From NCBI GenBank assembly GCA_019752375.1, contig JAIEMG010000118.1, positions 1-43,981 of the forward strand: 43,981 nucleotides of DNA, given 5' to 3'. This DNA comes from Gemmataceae bacterium (lineage in GTDB: Bacteria; Planctomycetota; Planctomycetia; Gemmatales; Gemmataceae). A program made the position numbers and the translations under genes. The notes under the pieces are model-generated. The model saw nothing but the letters and a program-made list of their open reading frames with translations. It did no database searches and was not told the origin of the DNA. Below, one piece after another: positions 33,158 through 41,727 of the stretch (position 1 is its first letter; every line of letters starts with the position of its first letter).

Positions 33158-34768
33158 ATGTCCATCCGCGTCTCAAATGTCCGTCTGGGTCTGGACGAGT
33201 CTGAAACCGCACTGGTCGGCCAGCTGGCGCGTGTCCTGGGACTGAATCCCACCGACGTGACGCGCTGGCGCATCCTGCGCAAAAGTCTCGATGCTCGCGA
33301 CAAGGGCTCGCTTCACTTCGTCTACACGGCCGAGGTGAACGTCGCCGAGGACGAAACACGCATCGTCACGCGAGCGCGGAACACGCATTCGCGCAAGGCA
33401 GTGGTCGAGCTGCACGAGGAACCGCCCTTTGCCATGCCGCCGCCCGGCGCACGGCCCCTGGCACAGCGGCCGGTGGTAATCGGCTCCGGTCCCGCCGGAC
33501 TGGTGGCAGGCTATTTCCTGGCGCAGCAGGGGTACCGGCCCATCGTGCTGGAGCGTGGCCGGGCTGTGCGCGACCGGATTCGCGACGTCCACGCATTTGA
33601 TGCCGGCGGAGCATTTGACCCCGAAAGCAACTATTTGTTTGGTGAGGGCGGCGCGGGCACATTCAGCGACGGTAAGTTGACCTGTCGCGGCACTGGTCCT
33701 GACGTCCGCCGGGTGCTGGAGCTGTTCGCCGAGTGCAAGGGCAAGCCGTCCATCCTCTACGATCACCGTCCGCACCTGGGCAGCAATCGGTTGCCGGCGG
33801 TCGTCAAGGCGATTCGCCAGCGCATCGAGGCGATGGGCGGCGAACTGCGGTTTTCCTGTCGCGTCGAGGACTTCGACGTTGCCGACGGGAGGCTGCGCGG
33901 CCTGGGTACGTCGTCCGGCTACTTGCGGGCAGACGTTGCCGTGCTGGCAATCGGCCACAGCGCTCGCGATACCTATCGCGCCCTCCTGACACGCGGTATT
34001 CCGATGGTGCCCAAGCCCTTCCAGATGGGGGTGCGGATCGAGCACCCGCAAGAAGCGGTCAACCGGGTGCAGTACGGCTCGGCACGTCTGGAAGAAAAGC
34101 TCGGTTCCGCCGACTACACGCTGGTGGCGCGAGGGCCACACGACCTCTTCACGTTTTGCATGTGCGCCGGCGGGCATGTCATTCCCAGCGTCTCGGAAGC
34201 CGGTTACTTTTGCACCAACGGCATGAGCCTGTCGAAACGCGATTCGCCGTTCGCCAACAGCGGCTTGGTGGTGACGGTGCCCGTCGACGCCTTTGGCGGG
34301 AACGACGTCCTGGCGGGCGTGCGGCTCCAGGCCGGCTACGAGCGCCGCGCCTACGAGATGGGGCGGGGCGAATACCTTTGCCCCATTCAAAGGGCGCACG
34401 ATTTTCTCGAGCGGCGCGTCTCCCGCGACAAGCCCGCAAGCAGCTACCCGCGCGGCCTGGTGCTTGCCGACATGGCGGAACTGGTGCCGCCCCTGATTCG
34501 CGACGCCCTTCTGCACGGCTTGCCGATCATGGACAAACGCTGGCACGGCCGCTTTCTGGCCGACGCATCGCTGGTCGGTCCAGAAGCGCGTGGCAGCGCG
34601 CCGGTGCGGATCGTGCGCAACGACGAAAGCAGGCAATCGCCCGGCGTGGAAGGGATGTATCCGGTTGGAGAAGGCGCGGGTTACGCGGGCGGCATCGTCA
34701 GTGCTGCTGTGGATGGGCTGCGGTCGGCGAAAGCCATCGTGGCGAAGTATGCGCCCGTTCAGAGATGA
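33158..34768 (+). CDS. FAD-dependent oxidoreductase (COG2509 type)
   Basis: The 536-residue product is an uncharacterised flavoprotein of the COG2509 group. A small N-terminal alpha/beta domain (about 1-95, with VTRWRILRKSLDARDKGSLHF) precedes the dinucleotide-binding GSGPAGL at 109-115. FGEGGAGTFSDGKLTCR and GMYPVGEGAGYAGGIVSAAVDGLRSA near the end are hallmarks of the group and contact FAD. It is predicted cytoplasmic. The substrate is unknown; the COG is sometimes annotated as glutamate synthase-related or as a dehydrogenase, which I would not rely on. It stands alone after a palindrome and before a decayed transposase fragment. Confidence 0.88.
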   Translation: MSIRVSNVRLGLDESETALVGQLARVLGLNPTDVTRWRILRKSLDARDKGSLHFVYTAEVNVAEDETRIVTRARNTHSRKAVVELHEEPPFAMPPPGARPLAQRPVVIGSGPAGLVAGYFLAQQGYRPIVLERGRAVRDRIRDVHAFDAGGAFDPESNYLFGEGGAGTFSDGKLTCRGTGPDVRRVLELFAECKGKPSILYDHRPHLGSNRLPAVVKAIRQRIEAMGGELRFSCRVEDFDVADGRLRGLGTSSGYLRADVAVLAIGHSARDTYRALLTRGIPMVPKPFQMGVRIEHPQEAVNRVQYGSARLEEKLGSADYTLVARGPHDLFTFCMCAGGHVIPSVSEAGYFCTNGMSLSKRDSPFANSGLVVTVPVDAFGGNDVLAGVRLQAGYERRAYEMGRGEYLCPIQRAHDFLERRVSRDKPASSYPRGLVLADMAELVPPLIRDALLHGLPIMDKRWHGRFLADASLVGPEARGSAPVRIVRNDESRQSPGVEGMYPVGEGAGYAGGIVSAAVDGLRSAKAIVAKYAPVQR

Positions 34769-34805
34769 TTCTAGACCTAGGCCTCAAACAAGCGATGGCC
34801 GCTGG

Positions 34806-34976
34806 CTTGCACTCCGCAGTGGTCGGGACCAACGTACCGTCCATGTCGATCTTGGCTCAGGCGAAGAACTCGTCCGGCTGTTTGGTCAACAGTTTCCGGC
34901 GCGTGTCGCTGACGACGTCGATGAACGTGTGCGGAGGCGGAGGCTTGACGGCCTTGCTGCGGGAGAAGCGTTGACT
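34806..34976 (-). pseudogene. fragment of an IS1380-type transposase with an internal stop
   Basis: Read on the minus strand from 34976 the frame gives SQRFSRSKAVKPPPPHTF, IDVVSDTRRKLLTKQPDEFF, then a TGA at 34859-34857 and AKIDMDGTLVPTTAECK. I recognise this as the region of IS1380-family transposases with VLSDTRRKLLTxQPDxFF and AKIDxDGTxVPTT around the first catalytic Asp. The usual next part (GVWGYHPL) is missing, so the match ends near 34806. The TGA probably replaces TGG. Confidence 0.65.
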
Positions 34977-35018
34977 GGCCTGAGCACCGCCGCATTTCGG
35001 TGCGGTACACTTGTATTG

Positions 35019-35287
35019 GTTGATTGATTAAGGATCGGCGAATCAATAACTGTGAGGTTCGTTGGAAACCCCGCCGGAGTTGCCACCGTTGGTCTTCCTG
35101 CCGGCTTCAGCCGGCTGTGCCGAAAGGATGATCTGCTCCCACCACCTGAAGGTGGTGGCAGATGGGGAGCCGGCTGAAGCCGGCAGGAAAACCAGCGGCC
35201 TTCCGTCGAGGCATCTCGATCCGCGGCGGTTTCATTCGACCCGACATTTGTTGATTCGCCAGTCCATTAGTGATTAGCTGATTAAAC
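35019..35287. repeat. nested inverted repeats in front of the PSD1 gene
   Basis: The core arms 35087-35116 and 35168-35197 (containing CCTGCCGGCTTCAGCCGGCT and its inverse) pair with 2 mismatches over 30 nt. Inside lies CCACCACCTGAAGGTGGTGG (35139-35158). Outside, a looser pair of AT-rich arms, GGATCGGCGAATCAATAA (about 35032-35050) and TTGTTGATTCGCCAGTCC (about 35248-35265), encloses the core. The structure resembles the nested set at 24634-24907. No gene is seen between 34977 and 35429. Confidence 0.75.
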
Positions 35288-35328
35288 TTCCTTCATTTTT
35301 TCTCTCGCCTTCTCTTTCCCGCTCGCTT

Positions 35329-35334
35329 TATAAT
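35329..35334 (+). promoter_or_regulatory. possible -10 box of the PSD1 gene
   Basis: TATAAT occurs here in an unusually pyrimidine- and AT-rich stretch (35288-35370), 95 bp before the PSD1 start. No convincing -35 is seen 16-18 nt upstream, so the site is only a candidate. Confidence 0.3.
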
Positions 35335-35429
35335 CTCATTTGCTTAATTGCTCTCTCCTTGTCGTGCCTTCCCACGAAGGATGCGGCCCCACCTGACTTC
35401 CCACCGATTCTCTCTCCGGGGAATCTCTC

Positions 35430-37901
35430 ATGAACAACCGAACCACGCTTTTTGCCGTTGGCGTCATTCTTTTTGCAGCCCGATCGTTGCCCGCTCAAGC
35501 ACCGGACAGAGTTGCCGAACTCTCCGTTGAACCCGCCGCCATCACGCTGATGCATGGGGACGATCGACACCATGTGCTCGTCAGCGGCAAGCTGGCTGAT
35601 GGCTCGTATCGCGACCTGAGCCGTACGGTGCGGTACACCTCCAGCAATCCCGCGGTGGCGGAAGTCAGCCTACAGGGCATCGTCACGCCGAAGAGCGCCG
35701 GGCAAGCAATGATCCAGGTTTCGGCTGGTGATGCGAACGCCAGCGTGACGGTGACGGTCAAGTCCGCCGAGCGCCGACAAGTCAGCTTTGCCAACGACGT
35801 GATGCCGATCCTGGCGAAGTCGGGCTGCAATTCCGGCGCATGCCACGGTGCGGCCAGCGGCAAGAAGGGCTTCAAAATTTCATTGCGCGGCTACGATCCG
35901 GCAAGCGATTTCAAGACGTTGACGCGCGGTACCGAGGGACGCCGGCTCAACTTCAACGAGGCCGATCGCAGCCTGTTCGTCCTCAAGCCAACGGGAGTCG
36001 TCCCCCATGAGGGCGGCAAGCGTTTCGAGTATCAGAGCAGTTATGCAAACGTCCTCAAGCGCTGGATTGCCGAGGGCGCCGGCAGCGACACGACCACCGC
36101 TCCGCGGCTGACGGGCATCGAGGTCTTTCCGAAGCTGCGCAGTTTCCCCGAGCCGAAGCTGGAGCAGCAACTTCTCGTCCTGGCTCGCTACAGCGACGGC
36201 AGCGTGCGCGATGTCACTGAGGATGCACGCTACCTCAGCAATAACGAACGTGCGGCAGAGGTCGATGAATCCGGCCTGGTCAAGATGCACGACAAGGGCG
36301 AAGCGGCCCTGATGATCCGCTATGGCGAAATGGTCGCCGTCAGCAACCTGGTCATCATGAAACGCGATCCCGCCTTTGCCTGGAGTAATCCGGCCGAGAA
36401 CAACACCATCGACAAGCTGGTCAATGCCAAGCTCAAGCACATGGAGATCCTGCCCTCGGAGCTGACCAGCGACGAGGAATTCGTTCGCCGCGTCTACTAC
36501 GACGTCATTGGTATTCCGCCGTCGCCGGAAGAGTGCCGAGCATTCACTGCAGACAAGGCGGTCGACAAGCGGGCCAAGCTCATCGACGCCCTGCTCGACC
36601 GGCCGGAGCATGCCGACTACTGGGCGCTTAAATGGGGCGACCTGCTCAAGAACCGGTTTGACCTCTTGCGCGACAAAGGCACCTGGGGCATGCATCGCTG
36701 GGTGCGCGACAGCATTGCGGCCAACAAGCGTTTCGACGTGTTCGCTCGCGAGCTGATCACGGCCGACGGTAGCTGTGCCGAGAACCCGCCGGCCAACTAC
36801 TGGCGCGTCTTCACCAATCCTGAAGACGCGGCCGAGGCGACCATCCAGGTCTTCTTCGGCGTCCGCATCATGTGCGCCAAGTGCCACGATCATCCGTTCG
36901 AGAAGTGGGTGCAGAAGGACTACTACGGCGTGTCCGCGTTCTTCACCCAGGTCGGCCGCAAGACCGGCAGCCGCCGCGACGACATGATCATCTACCGCAA
37001 CGAGGTCGCCGCCCAGGCTCGTCATCCCACCACGGGCGAGACGCTGAATCCGAAATTCCTCGACGCGGGCGTGGTGCCGATTGGCGCTCAGGACGACGGC
37101 CGGGAGAAGCTGGCCGAGTGGATGACGCGCAAGGACAACCCTGTCTTCGCCAAGGCCACGGTCAACCGCCTGTGGAGCCACCTGTTCGGCAAGGGCATCA
37201 TCGATCCGGTGGACGATATCCGCTCCAGCAACCCGCCAGTCAATGCGCCCTTGCTCGACGCGCTGACCAAGGACTTCGTCGATCGCGACTTCGACGTCCG
37301 GCACATCCTACGAACCATGCTGAACTCGCGGACGTACCAGCTGGCAGCCCGCATCAACCGGTTCAACCAGGAAGACCGGCAGAACTTCTCGCATGCGTTG
37401 CCGCGACGTCTGACGGCGGAACAGCTCTTTGACACCGTCAGTCAGGCGACCGGCATCCGCGAGACGTTCCGGGGCCGCATCGGCAACAATGGCACCGTGT
37501 CGATGCCCAACGGCGGCCTTCGGGCGGGACAGTTGCCGGACCGACAGCTGACCGCAGAGATGCTCGACCTGTTCGGCCGGCCGCGAGGCGACTCCAGCTG
37601 TGCTTGCGAGCGTTTCGACGAAACGAGCATGACGCACGCCCTCCACCTGATCAACGGCAAGAGCCTGTCCGACCGCATCGCCTCGCCCGGCGGCAAGCTG
37701 GCCCGCTTGCTGGCGACGCCGAAGATCACGAACGAGCAGGTTGTCGAGGAGCTGTACCTGCTGGTTCTGTGCCGATTGCCGAAGGCCGCCGAGATGGAGC
37801 TGATGCTCAAGTATTTCGAGAGCGCCGGCGACCGCGCCAAGGCAGCGCAGGACGTGATGTGGGTGCTGTTCAACAAGCGGGAGTTCTTGTTCAACTATTG
37901 A
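35430..37901 (+). CDS. secreted DUF1549/DUF1553 (PSD1) protein with Ig-like domain
   Basis: The 823-residue product has a signal peptide (1-23), a bacterial Ig-like (BIG2) domain at about 28-112, and then DVMPILAKSGCNSGACHG with a C(x4)CH site at 133-139, a site that in this family may bind heme. A second BIG2-like part is near 226-310. DUF1549 occupies about 325-530 and contains a CxxCH heme site, CAKCHDHPFEKW at 482-493. DUF1553 follows (about 565-810) with NPVFAKATVNRLWSHLFGKG. Such proteins are hallmarks of planctomycetes and are usually followed by a DUF1501 gene; here a small membrane protein and a cytochrome/WD40 gene follow instead. The function is unknown, likely a periplasmic redox or degradation role. 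Confidence 0.93.
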   Translation: MNNRTTLFAVGVILFAARSLPAQAPDRVAELSVEPAAITLMHGDDRHHVLVSGKLADGSYRDLSRTVRYTSSNPAVAEVSLQGIVTPKSAGQAMIQVSAGDANASVTVTVKSAERRQVSFANDVMPILAKSGCNSGACHGAASGKKGFKISLRGYDPASDFKTLTRGTEGRRLNFNEADRSLFVLKPTGVVPHEGGKRFEYQSSYANVLKRWIAEGAGSDTTTAPRLTGIEVFPKLRSFPEPKLEQQLLVLARYSDGSVRDVTEDARYLSNNERAAEVDESGLVKMHDKGEAALMIRYGEMVAVSNLVIMKRDPAFAWSNPAENNTIDKLVNAKLKHMEILPSELTSDEEFVRRVYYDVIGIPPSPEECRAFTADKAVDKRAKLIDALLDRPEHADYWALKWGDLLKNRFDLLRDKGTWGMHRWVRDSIAANKRFDVFARELITADGSCAENPPANYWRVFTNPEDAAEATIQVFFGVRIMCAKCHDHPFEKWVQKDYYGVSAFFTQVGRKTGSRRDDMIIYRNEVAAQARHPTTGETLNPKFLDAGVVPIGAQDDGREKLAEWMTRKDNPVFAKATVNRLWSHLFGKGIIDPVDDIRSSNPPVNAPLLDALTKDFVDRDFDVRHILRTMLNSRTYQLAARINRFNQEDRQNFSHALPRRLTAEQLFDTVSQATGIRETFRGRIGNNGTVSMPNGGLRAGQLPDRQLTAEMLDLFGRPRGDSSCACERFDETSMTHALHLINGKSLSDRIASPGGKLARLLATPKITNEQVVEELYLLVLCRLPKAAEMELMLKYFESAGDRAKAAQDVMWVLFNKREFLFNY

Positions 37902-38005
37902 GGCGGCGCCGCGCGCGCTGTTAAATAGGTTCGGTCGCCACGGCGTCTCCGGAAGGGAGTCGCCGAGCGAGGCGGAATTGAACACGAACGCTGGAGGCCC
38001 CGTTT

Positions 38006-38470
38006 GTGACCAGTTATTTTGACAAGTGCCCCCAGTGTGGGGCGATCGTCGCCAAGGGAATGACGTGCCCACGCTGCCATTACTCGGAGAGTGCCCCGGA
38101 AGGTGAACCGAAGCCCGACGTATGCGATGAATACCGCCGCCGAGTGGAGACGCACACGCGCCATTATGCCATTTACATGGTGATGATGATCGGCCTCGGC
38201 TTCGCCGGCGTGATTAACGTCGTCTGCTGGTTCCTGTTCATGTTCCGCGGCAGCGTCCTGGCGTTCTTCGTTATTTGTTTTCTGTTCTGCGCGATGGGGG
38301 TCCTCGGCTACCTGATCAAGAAGTCGAAGGAGTTTTTCCCCACGGAGTACACCTGCCCCGCTTGCGACCTTCGCCTCGACGAAATGCCCTTGAACGGCGA
38401 CTACTGCCCCGGCTGCCACATTCGGCTGCGCGGCACCCCGACGGCGCCCGAATCCCCCCAAGGAGCCTGA
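38006..38470 (+). CDS. double zinc-ribbon protein with two membrane helices
   Basis: The 154-residue product has zinc-ribbon cysteines at both ends: Cys8/Cys11 and Cys21/Cys24 (CPQCG, CPRCH), and Cys117/Cys120 and Cys134/Cys137 (CPACD, CPGCH). Between them two transmembrane helices lie at about 55-80 and 83-104. Both ends are then on the same, probably cytoplasmic, side. It starts with GTG and has GGAGG 8 nt upstream. The cytochrome/WD40 gene follows 6 bp later, so it is likely co-transcribed with it and perhaps with the PSD1 gene 104 bp upstream. Confidence 0.82.
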   Translation: MTSYFDKCPQCGAIVAKGMTCPRCHYSESAPEGEPKPDVCDEYRRRVETHTRHYAIYMVMMIGLGFAGVINVVCWFLFMFRGSVLAFFVICFLFCAMGVLGYLIKKSKEFFPTEYTCPACDLRLDEMPLNGDYCPGCHIRLRGTPTAPESPQGA

Positions 38471-38476
38471 TCCGCC

Positions 38477-40003
38477 ATGCTGCGATCTCACCGCTTTTGC
38501 TTGTGCGTCCTGTGCGCTGTCGTTGCTTCGGCCCTGGCGGTTGCCATGCTCATGCTGGCGCCGGAAACCAGCTCCGCGCAGCCGCCCACCGCGGCTGCCT
38601 CTCCGACCGTCGTCGCCCAGGCGCCCAAGGGCCCAATCAGCTTCATCAACCAGGTGGCGCCGATCTTCAAGGAAAACTGCTTCAGCTGCCACGATGCCAA
38701 GAAGCGCAAGGGCAAGCTCGACATGACCACCATCGAAGCAATGCTCAAGGGCGGCGAGAACGAATCGGACGATTCGCACATCCTGGTGAACGGCAAGCCC
38801 GACGAGAGCGACGTGTACAAGCGCATCGTGACGACGACCGCTCGCCGCATGCCGCCGAAGGATGCCGGCGACCCGCTGCCCAAGGACAAAATGGCCATCG
38901 TCGAGCAGTGGATCAAGGAAGGCGCCAAGGTGGACGTCGATCCCAAGGCAGACCTGCTCCGCGAGCTGCGCATTCGCTGGAAGCCGCCAGCGCCGCAGGT
39001 TGCGTACAAGTTCCCGGTCATGATCCATTCGCTGGCGTTCACGCCCGACAACGCCAAGCTGGTCGTCGGCGGCCATCACGAGTTGACGGTCTGGGACGTG
39101 GCGACGGGTAAGCTCGAAAAGCGCATCGCCACTCGGGCGGAACGCGCCAAGGCGATGCTGTTCCTGCCCGACGGCAAGCTGGTCGTCGCCGGCTCACGGC
39201 CGGGGCAGGAAGGCGACGTCCGCTTCTACGACATCAACGGCGGCCAGCCAAAGGTCGAGAACGACGTCGCCTTCGTCGACGGCGTCAACGATCCCAAGGT
39301 AATGCTCGCCCAGCTGGTGGACACCGATGACGAAGTGCTCTGCCTCGCGCTGAGCCCCGACGGCAAGCGTCTGGCCGCGGGCGGCTGCGATCGTCTGGTG
39401 CGCGTCTGGGACATCTCCGAAGGCGTCGACAAGGCCAAGCTGGAGCAGACCAGCGAGAACCACGCCGACTGGGTGCTCGGCGTTGTATTCGCCCCCGACG
39501 GCAAGCACATGCTCACCTGCAGCCGCGACAAGACGGCAAAGGTCTGGGACCTGGTGGCCAAGGAATCCGTGCTGACGTTCCCCGATCATCAGCAGTCCGT
39601 CTACGGCGTGGTGGTGAGCCCCGACAGCAAGGTCGGCTTCTCGGTCGGCGAAGACGGCCAGCTCCGCCGCTTCAACGCCACGGGCGACGGCAAGGGCCTG
39701 GGGGCCACCGCAGCCCATGCCAAGGGCGCGCTCAAGATCGTGATGCACCCCAAGCAGCCGATCATCGCGACGTGCGGCGTCGACAATACCGCCAAGATCT
39801 GGAATACCGCCGGCCAGGCGACCAAGACCCTGACCGGCCACACCGATCACGTCTTCTCGGTCGCCATTAGCCCCGACGCCACCAAGGTGGCTTCGGGTAG
39901 CTACAACGGCGAAGTGAAGATCTGGAACGTCGCGGACGGCAAGGTGCTCACGGCGTTCAACGGTTCGCCCGGCTACACGCCGCCGGTGCCGCCGAAGCAG
40001 TAA
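38477..40003 (+). CDS. secreted planctomycete cytochrome C domain fused to WD40 repeats
   Basis: The 508-residue product has a signal peptide (about 1-34, ending SSAQ), and a planctomycete-type cytochrome c domain at about 52-160. Its heme site CFSCH is at 68-72 and the distal Met ligand is probably Met125 in ARRMPPKD. From about 170 to the end lie seven WD40-like repeats (LALSPDGKRLAAGGCDRLVR, VKIWNVADGKV), enough for one propeller. The protein should be exported and hold one c-type heme. It sits with the PSD1 gene, as is common in this phylum. No enzyme domain follows. Confidence 0.93.
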   Translation: MLRSHRFCLCVLCAVVASALAVAMLMLAPETSSAQPPTAAASPTVVAQAPKGPISFINQVAPIFKENCFSCHDAKKRKGKLDMTTIEAMLKGGENESDDSHILVNGKPDESDVYKRIVTTTARRMPPKDAGDPLPKDKMAIVEQWIKEGAKVDVDPKADLLRELRIRWKPPAPQVAYKFPVMIHSLAFTPDNAKLVVGGHHELTVWDVATGKLEKRIATRAERAKAMLFLPDGKLVVAGSRPGQEGDVRFYDINGGQPKVENDVAFVDGVNDPKVMLAQLVDTDDEVLCLALSPDGKRLAAGGCDRLVRVWDISEGVDKAKLEQTSENHADWVLGVVFAPDGKHMLTCSRDKTAKVWDLVAKESVLTFPDHQQSVYGVVVSPDSKVGFSVGEDGQLRRFNATGDGKGLGATAAHAKGALKIVMHPKQPIIATCGVDNTAKIWNTAGQATKTLTGHTDHVFSVAISPDATKVASGSYNGEVKIWNVADGKVLTAFNGSPGYTPPVPPKQ

Positions 40004-40018
40004 ATGAAACGCGAATGA

Positions 40019-40090
40019 AATTCTGTAGGGCCGGCTGTGCCGGCCGCGCCGATGCGATGGCGCGGCCGGCATAGCCGGCCCTACAGAATT
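40019..40090. repeat. inverted repeat with 32-nt arms
   Basis: AATTCTGTAGGGCCGGCTGT opens the left arm (40019-40050), and the right arm (40059-40090) is its complement with one mismatch in 32 nt; the loop is 8 nt. It follows the cytochrome/WD40 gene. A single arm of the same family is at 41568-41597. The arm itself contains GCCGGCTGTGCCGGC, so a smaller hairpin can also form. Confidence 0.92.
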
Positions 40091-40131
40091 TGCGTCCGCT
40101 CTACACCAGCGCCCCCACTGGCTGAAAAGCG

Positions 40132-41055
40132 ATGAAACGACCCTCCGCCCATTCGCCCTGGCCGCCCCCGGAGATGTTGGACTTCCCGCGCGACCTCATT
40201 CAGCCGTCGCAAGACGAAAGCCACGTCGCCTATTACCGCGCCACGCCGCGGCCCTTCGTCTTCTTGCACTCCAGTCACCTGCCGCCCGGGACCGTGACCG
40301 GCAGCCACAGCCATCCGTGCGTGGCCTTGCACGGTTGCCTGCAAGGCCCCCTCGTCCTGGCGAGCGCCGACGGCGAACAGGTCTTCGACGCCGGCGTGTT
40401 CTTCCTGGTGGAATCGGGCAGGCGCCACCACTGGCGCAACCCCGGCACCCACATGGCCGCCAACCTCAGCGTGCTGATCGACCATCGCCATCCCGGCGCG
40501 TGGGCCACGGCCACGGGCGTCAAGGAATGCGTGCGCGACCTGTCCCGCCTGGTGCGCGGCCTGCGCCGTTTCAACGCGGCCCAGGATGAGGACCTGAAGC
40601 ACTCGTTCTGGCAGATCGCCGACTACCTGATGGCCCACCGCCCGCGCAAGCAAGCCGCCGCCACCGGAATGCTCCTGTCCCTGATCGGCCGCATCGTCGA
40701 GCTGATGGGCGAGGCCCCGGAAGATCCTGCATTGCAGACGGATGTTGCCGAGCAGATTCGTCGACTGCTGCTGGCACGAGTCAGCGACCGAGTTAGCCTG
40801 GAGGAAGTCGCCCGCGAGGTGTTCCTGAGTCCGACACGGGTGAAGCAGATCTTCTGGGAGACCTACGGCTGCGGGATCATGGCGTACTTCAATCAGCTCA
40901 AGATCTGGCAAGCCAAACGGCTGCTCGGCTCGTCGTCACTGACCGTGGAGCAAGTCAGCCGCAAGCTGGGATTTTCGAGTCCATCGTATTTCAGCCGGGT
41001 GTTTCTGCGCTGCACGGGGGAGTCGCCGACGGACTTTCGGAGCCAGCCGGAGTGA
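40132..41055 (+). CDS. AraC-family transcriptional regulator
   Basis: The 307-residue product has an N-terminal cupin-like sensor domain (about 25-120; GSHSHPCVALHG and DAGVFFLVESGRRHHW) and a C-terminal AraC DNA-binding domain with two helix-turn-helix parts, at about 220-265 (VSLEEVAREVFLSPTRVKQI) and 270-300 (LTVEQVSRKLGFSSPSYFSR). The signature YFSRVFLRCTGESPTDFR is typical. It is cytoplasmic and likely controls a carbohydrate-linked gene set, but no adjacent operon points to the target. The start at ATG 40132 has no strong Shine-Dalgarno; it gives a complete sensor domain. Confidence 0.92.
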   Translation: MKRPSAHSPWPPPEMLDFPRDLIQPSQDESHVAYYRATPRPFVFLHSSHLPPGTVTGSHSHPCVALHGCLQGPLVLASADGEQVFDAGVFFLVESGRRHHWRNPGTHMAANLSVLIDHRHPGAWATATGVKECVRDLSRLVRGLRRFNAAQDEDLKHSFWQIADYLMAHRPRKQAAATGMLLSLIGRIVELMGEAPEDPALQTDVAEQIRRLLLARVSDRVSLEEVAREVFLSPTRVKQIFWETYGCGIMAYFNQLKIWQAKRLLGSSSLTVEQVSRKLGFSSPSYFSRVFLRCTGESPTDFRSQPE

Positions 41056-41095
41056 AAGCAGCCGAAACGCTCCGGCGCGGCCTGATCAGCGTGGT

Positions 41096-41452
41096 TTAGT
41101 CGATGGGCAAGTAGAACTTGGTCAGTACGGCTTTGTCCTTGTCGAAGCCGATGACCACCTTGCCGTTGTTGAACACCCACCGTCGCCGGTACGCTTCCTC
41201 GGGGAAGCCACCGGGATCGCCGGGTTCCGCACGGCGCCTGGCGAACAGGACGCGGTAATCGCCGGGAGGACCAAGCTTCTGGATCACTTCTGTTTCGCTC
41301 ATGCCGGCGCGAATTTCACCGACGGCCGATTCGGCGTCCACCCCGTTGCCATCCCTGACCAGAACAATGCCGAGCACCGATATCAGGAGCAGTAGTACAA
41401 CGACCACGGCTCCGACAACCACGAGCCGCAGTGGCCTGAAAGGCTTGAGCAC
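41096..41452 (-). CDS. membrane-anchored BamE/SmpA-like protein
   Basis: The 118-residue product has an N-terminal transmembrane helix (about 9-33, RLVVVGAVVVVLLLLISVLGIVLV) and then a small domain with IRAGMSETEVIQKLGPPGDY, the motif of the SmpA/OmlA (BamE) fold, ending in VVIGFDKDKAVLTKFY. It starts with GTG and has AAGGAGAAGGG upstream. It lacks the Cys lipobox of true BamE lipoproteins, so it is probably an envelope protein with a related fold rather than a BamE orthologue. Confidence 0.75.
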   Translation of the reverse strand: MLKPFRPLRLVVVGAVVVVLLLLISVLGIVLVRDGNGVDAESAVGEIRAGMSETEVIQKLGPPGDYRVLFARRRAEPGDPGGFPEEAYRRRWVFNNGKVVIGFDKDKAVLTKFYLPID

Positions 41453-41567
41453 CGTCCCTTCTCCTTACCACGACCTCGTTGCAGGGCTGGTTCAAATTTG
41501 GCCGTGACTCAGTTCCCGACCAACCGCCACCACGGGAGTCTGATACCCGGCCGACCCTGCCGGCGTA

Positions 41568-41597
41568 AATTCCTGTAGGGCCGGCTGTGCCGGCCGC
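41568..41597. repeat. solo arm of the GTAGGGCCGGC repeat
   Basis: AATTCCTGTAGGGCCGGCTG and the following GTGCCGGCCGC match the left arm of the inverted repeat at 40019 with one inserted C; the opposite arm is not present. The rest of the gap 41453-41727 holds no gene; a weakly palindromic GGGTTTTCCGACCCGC is at about 41618-41633. Confidence 0.75.
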
Positions 41598-41727
41598 ACC
41601 CGTCCTGTACTTCAAGTGGGTTTTCCGACCCGCTGGGATAGAACCTTGTCGGGTCACCGCTTCGAACTCGTCCTTTGCATTCTGACGCGTGAGCAAGGCA
41701 TGAAGTACTCCGCGCTCGCACGTCGGG

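Noticed and set aside
34777..35046. An 89-residue minus-strand gene
   Set aside because: The meaningful homology (IS1380 type) is in a different frame of the same strand and is broken by a stop, so this frame is not a gene.
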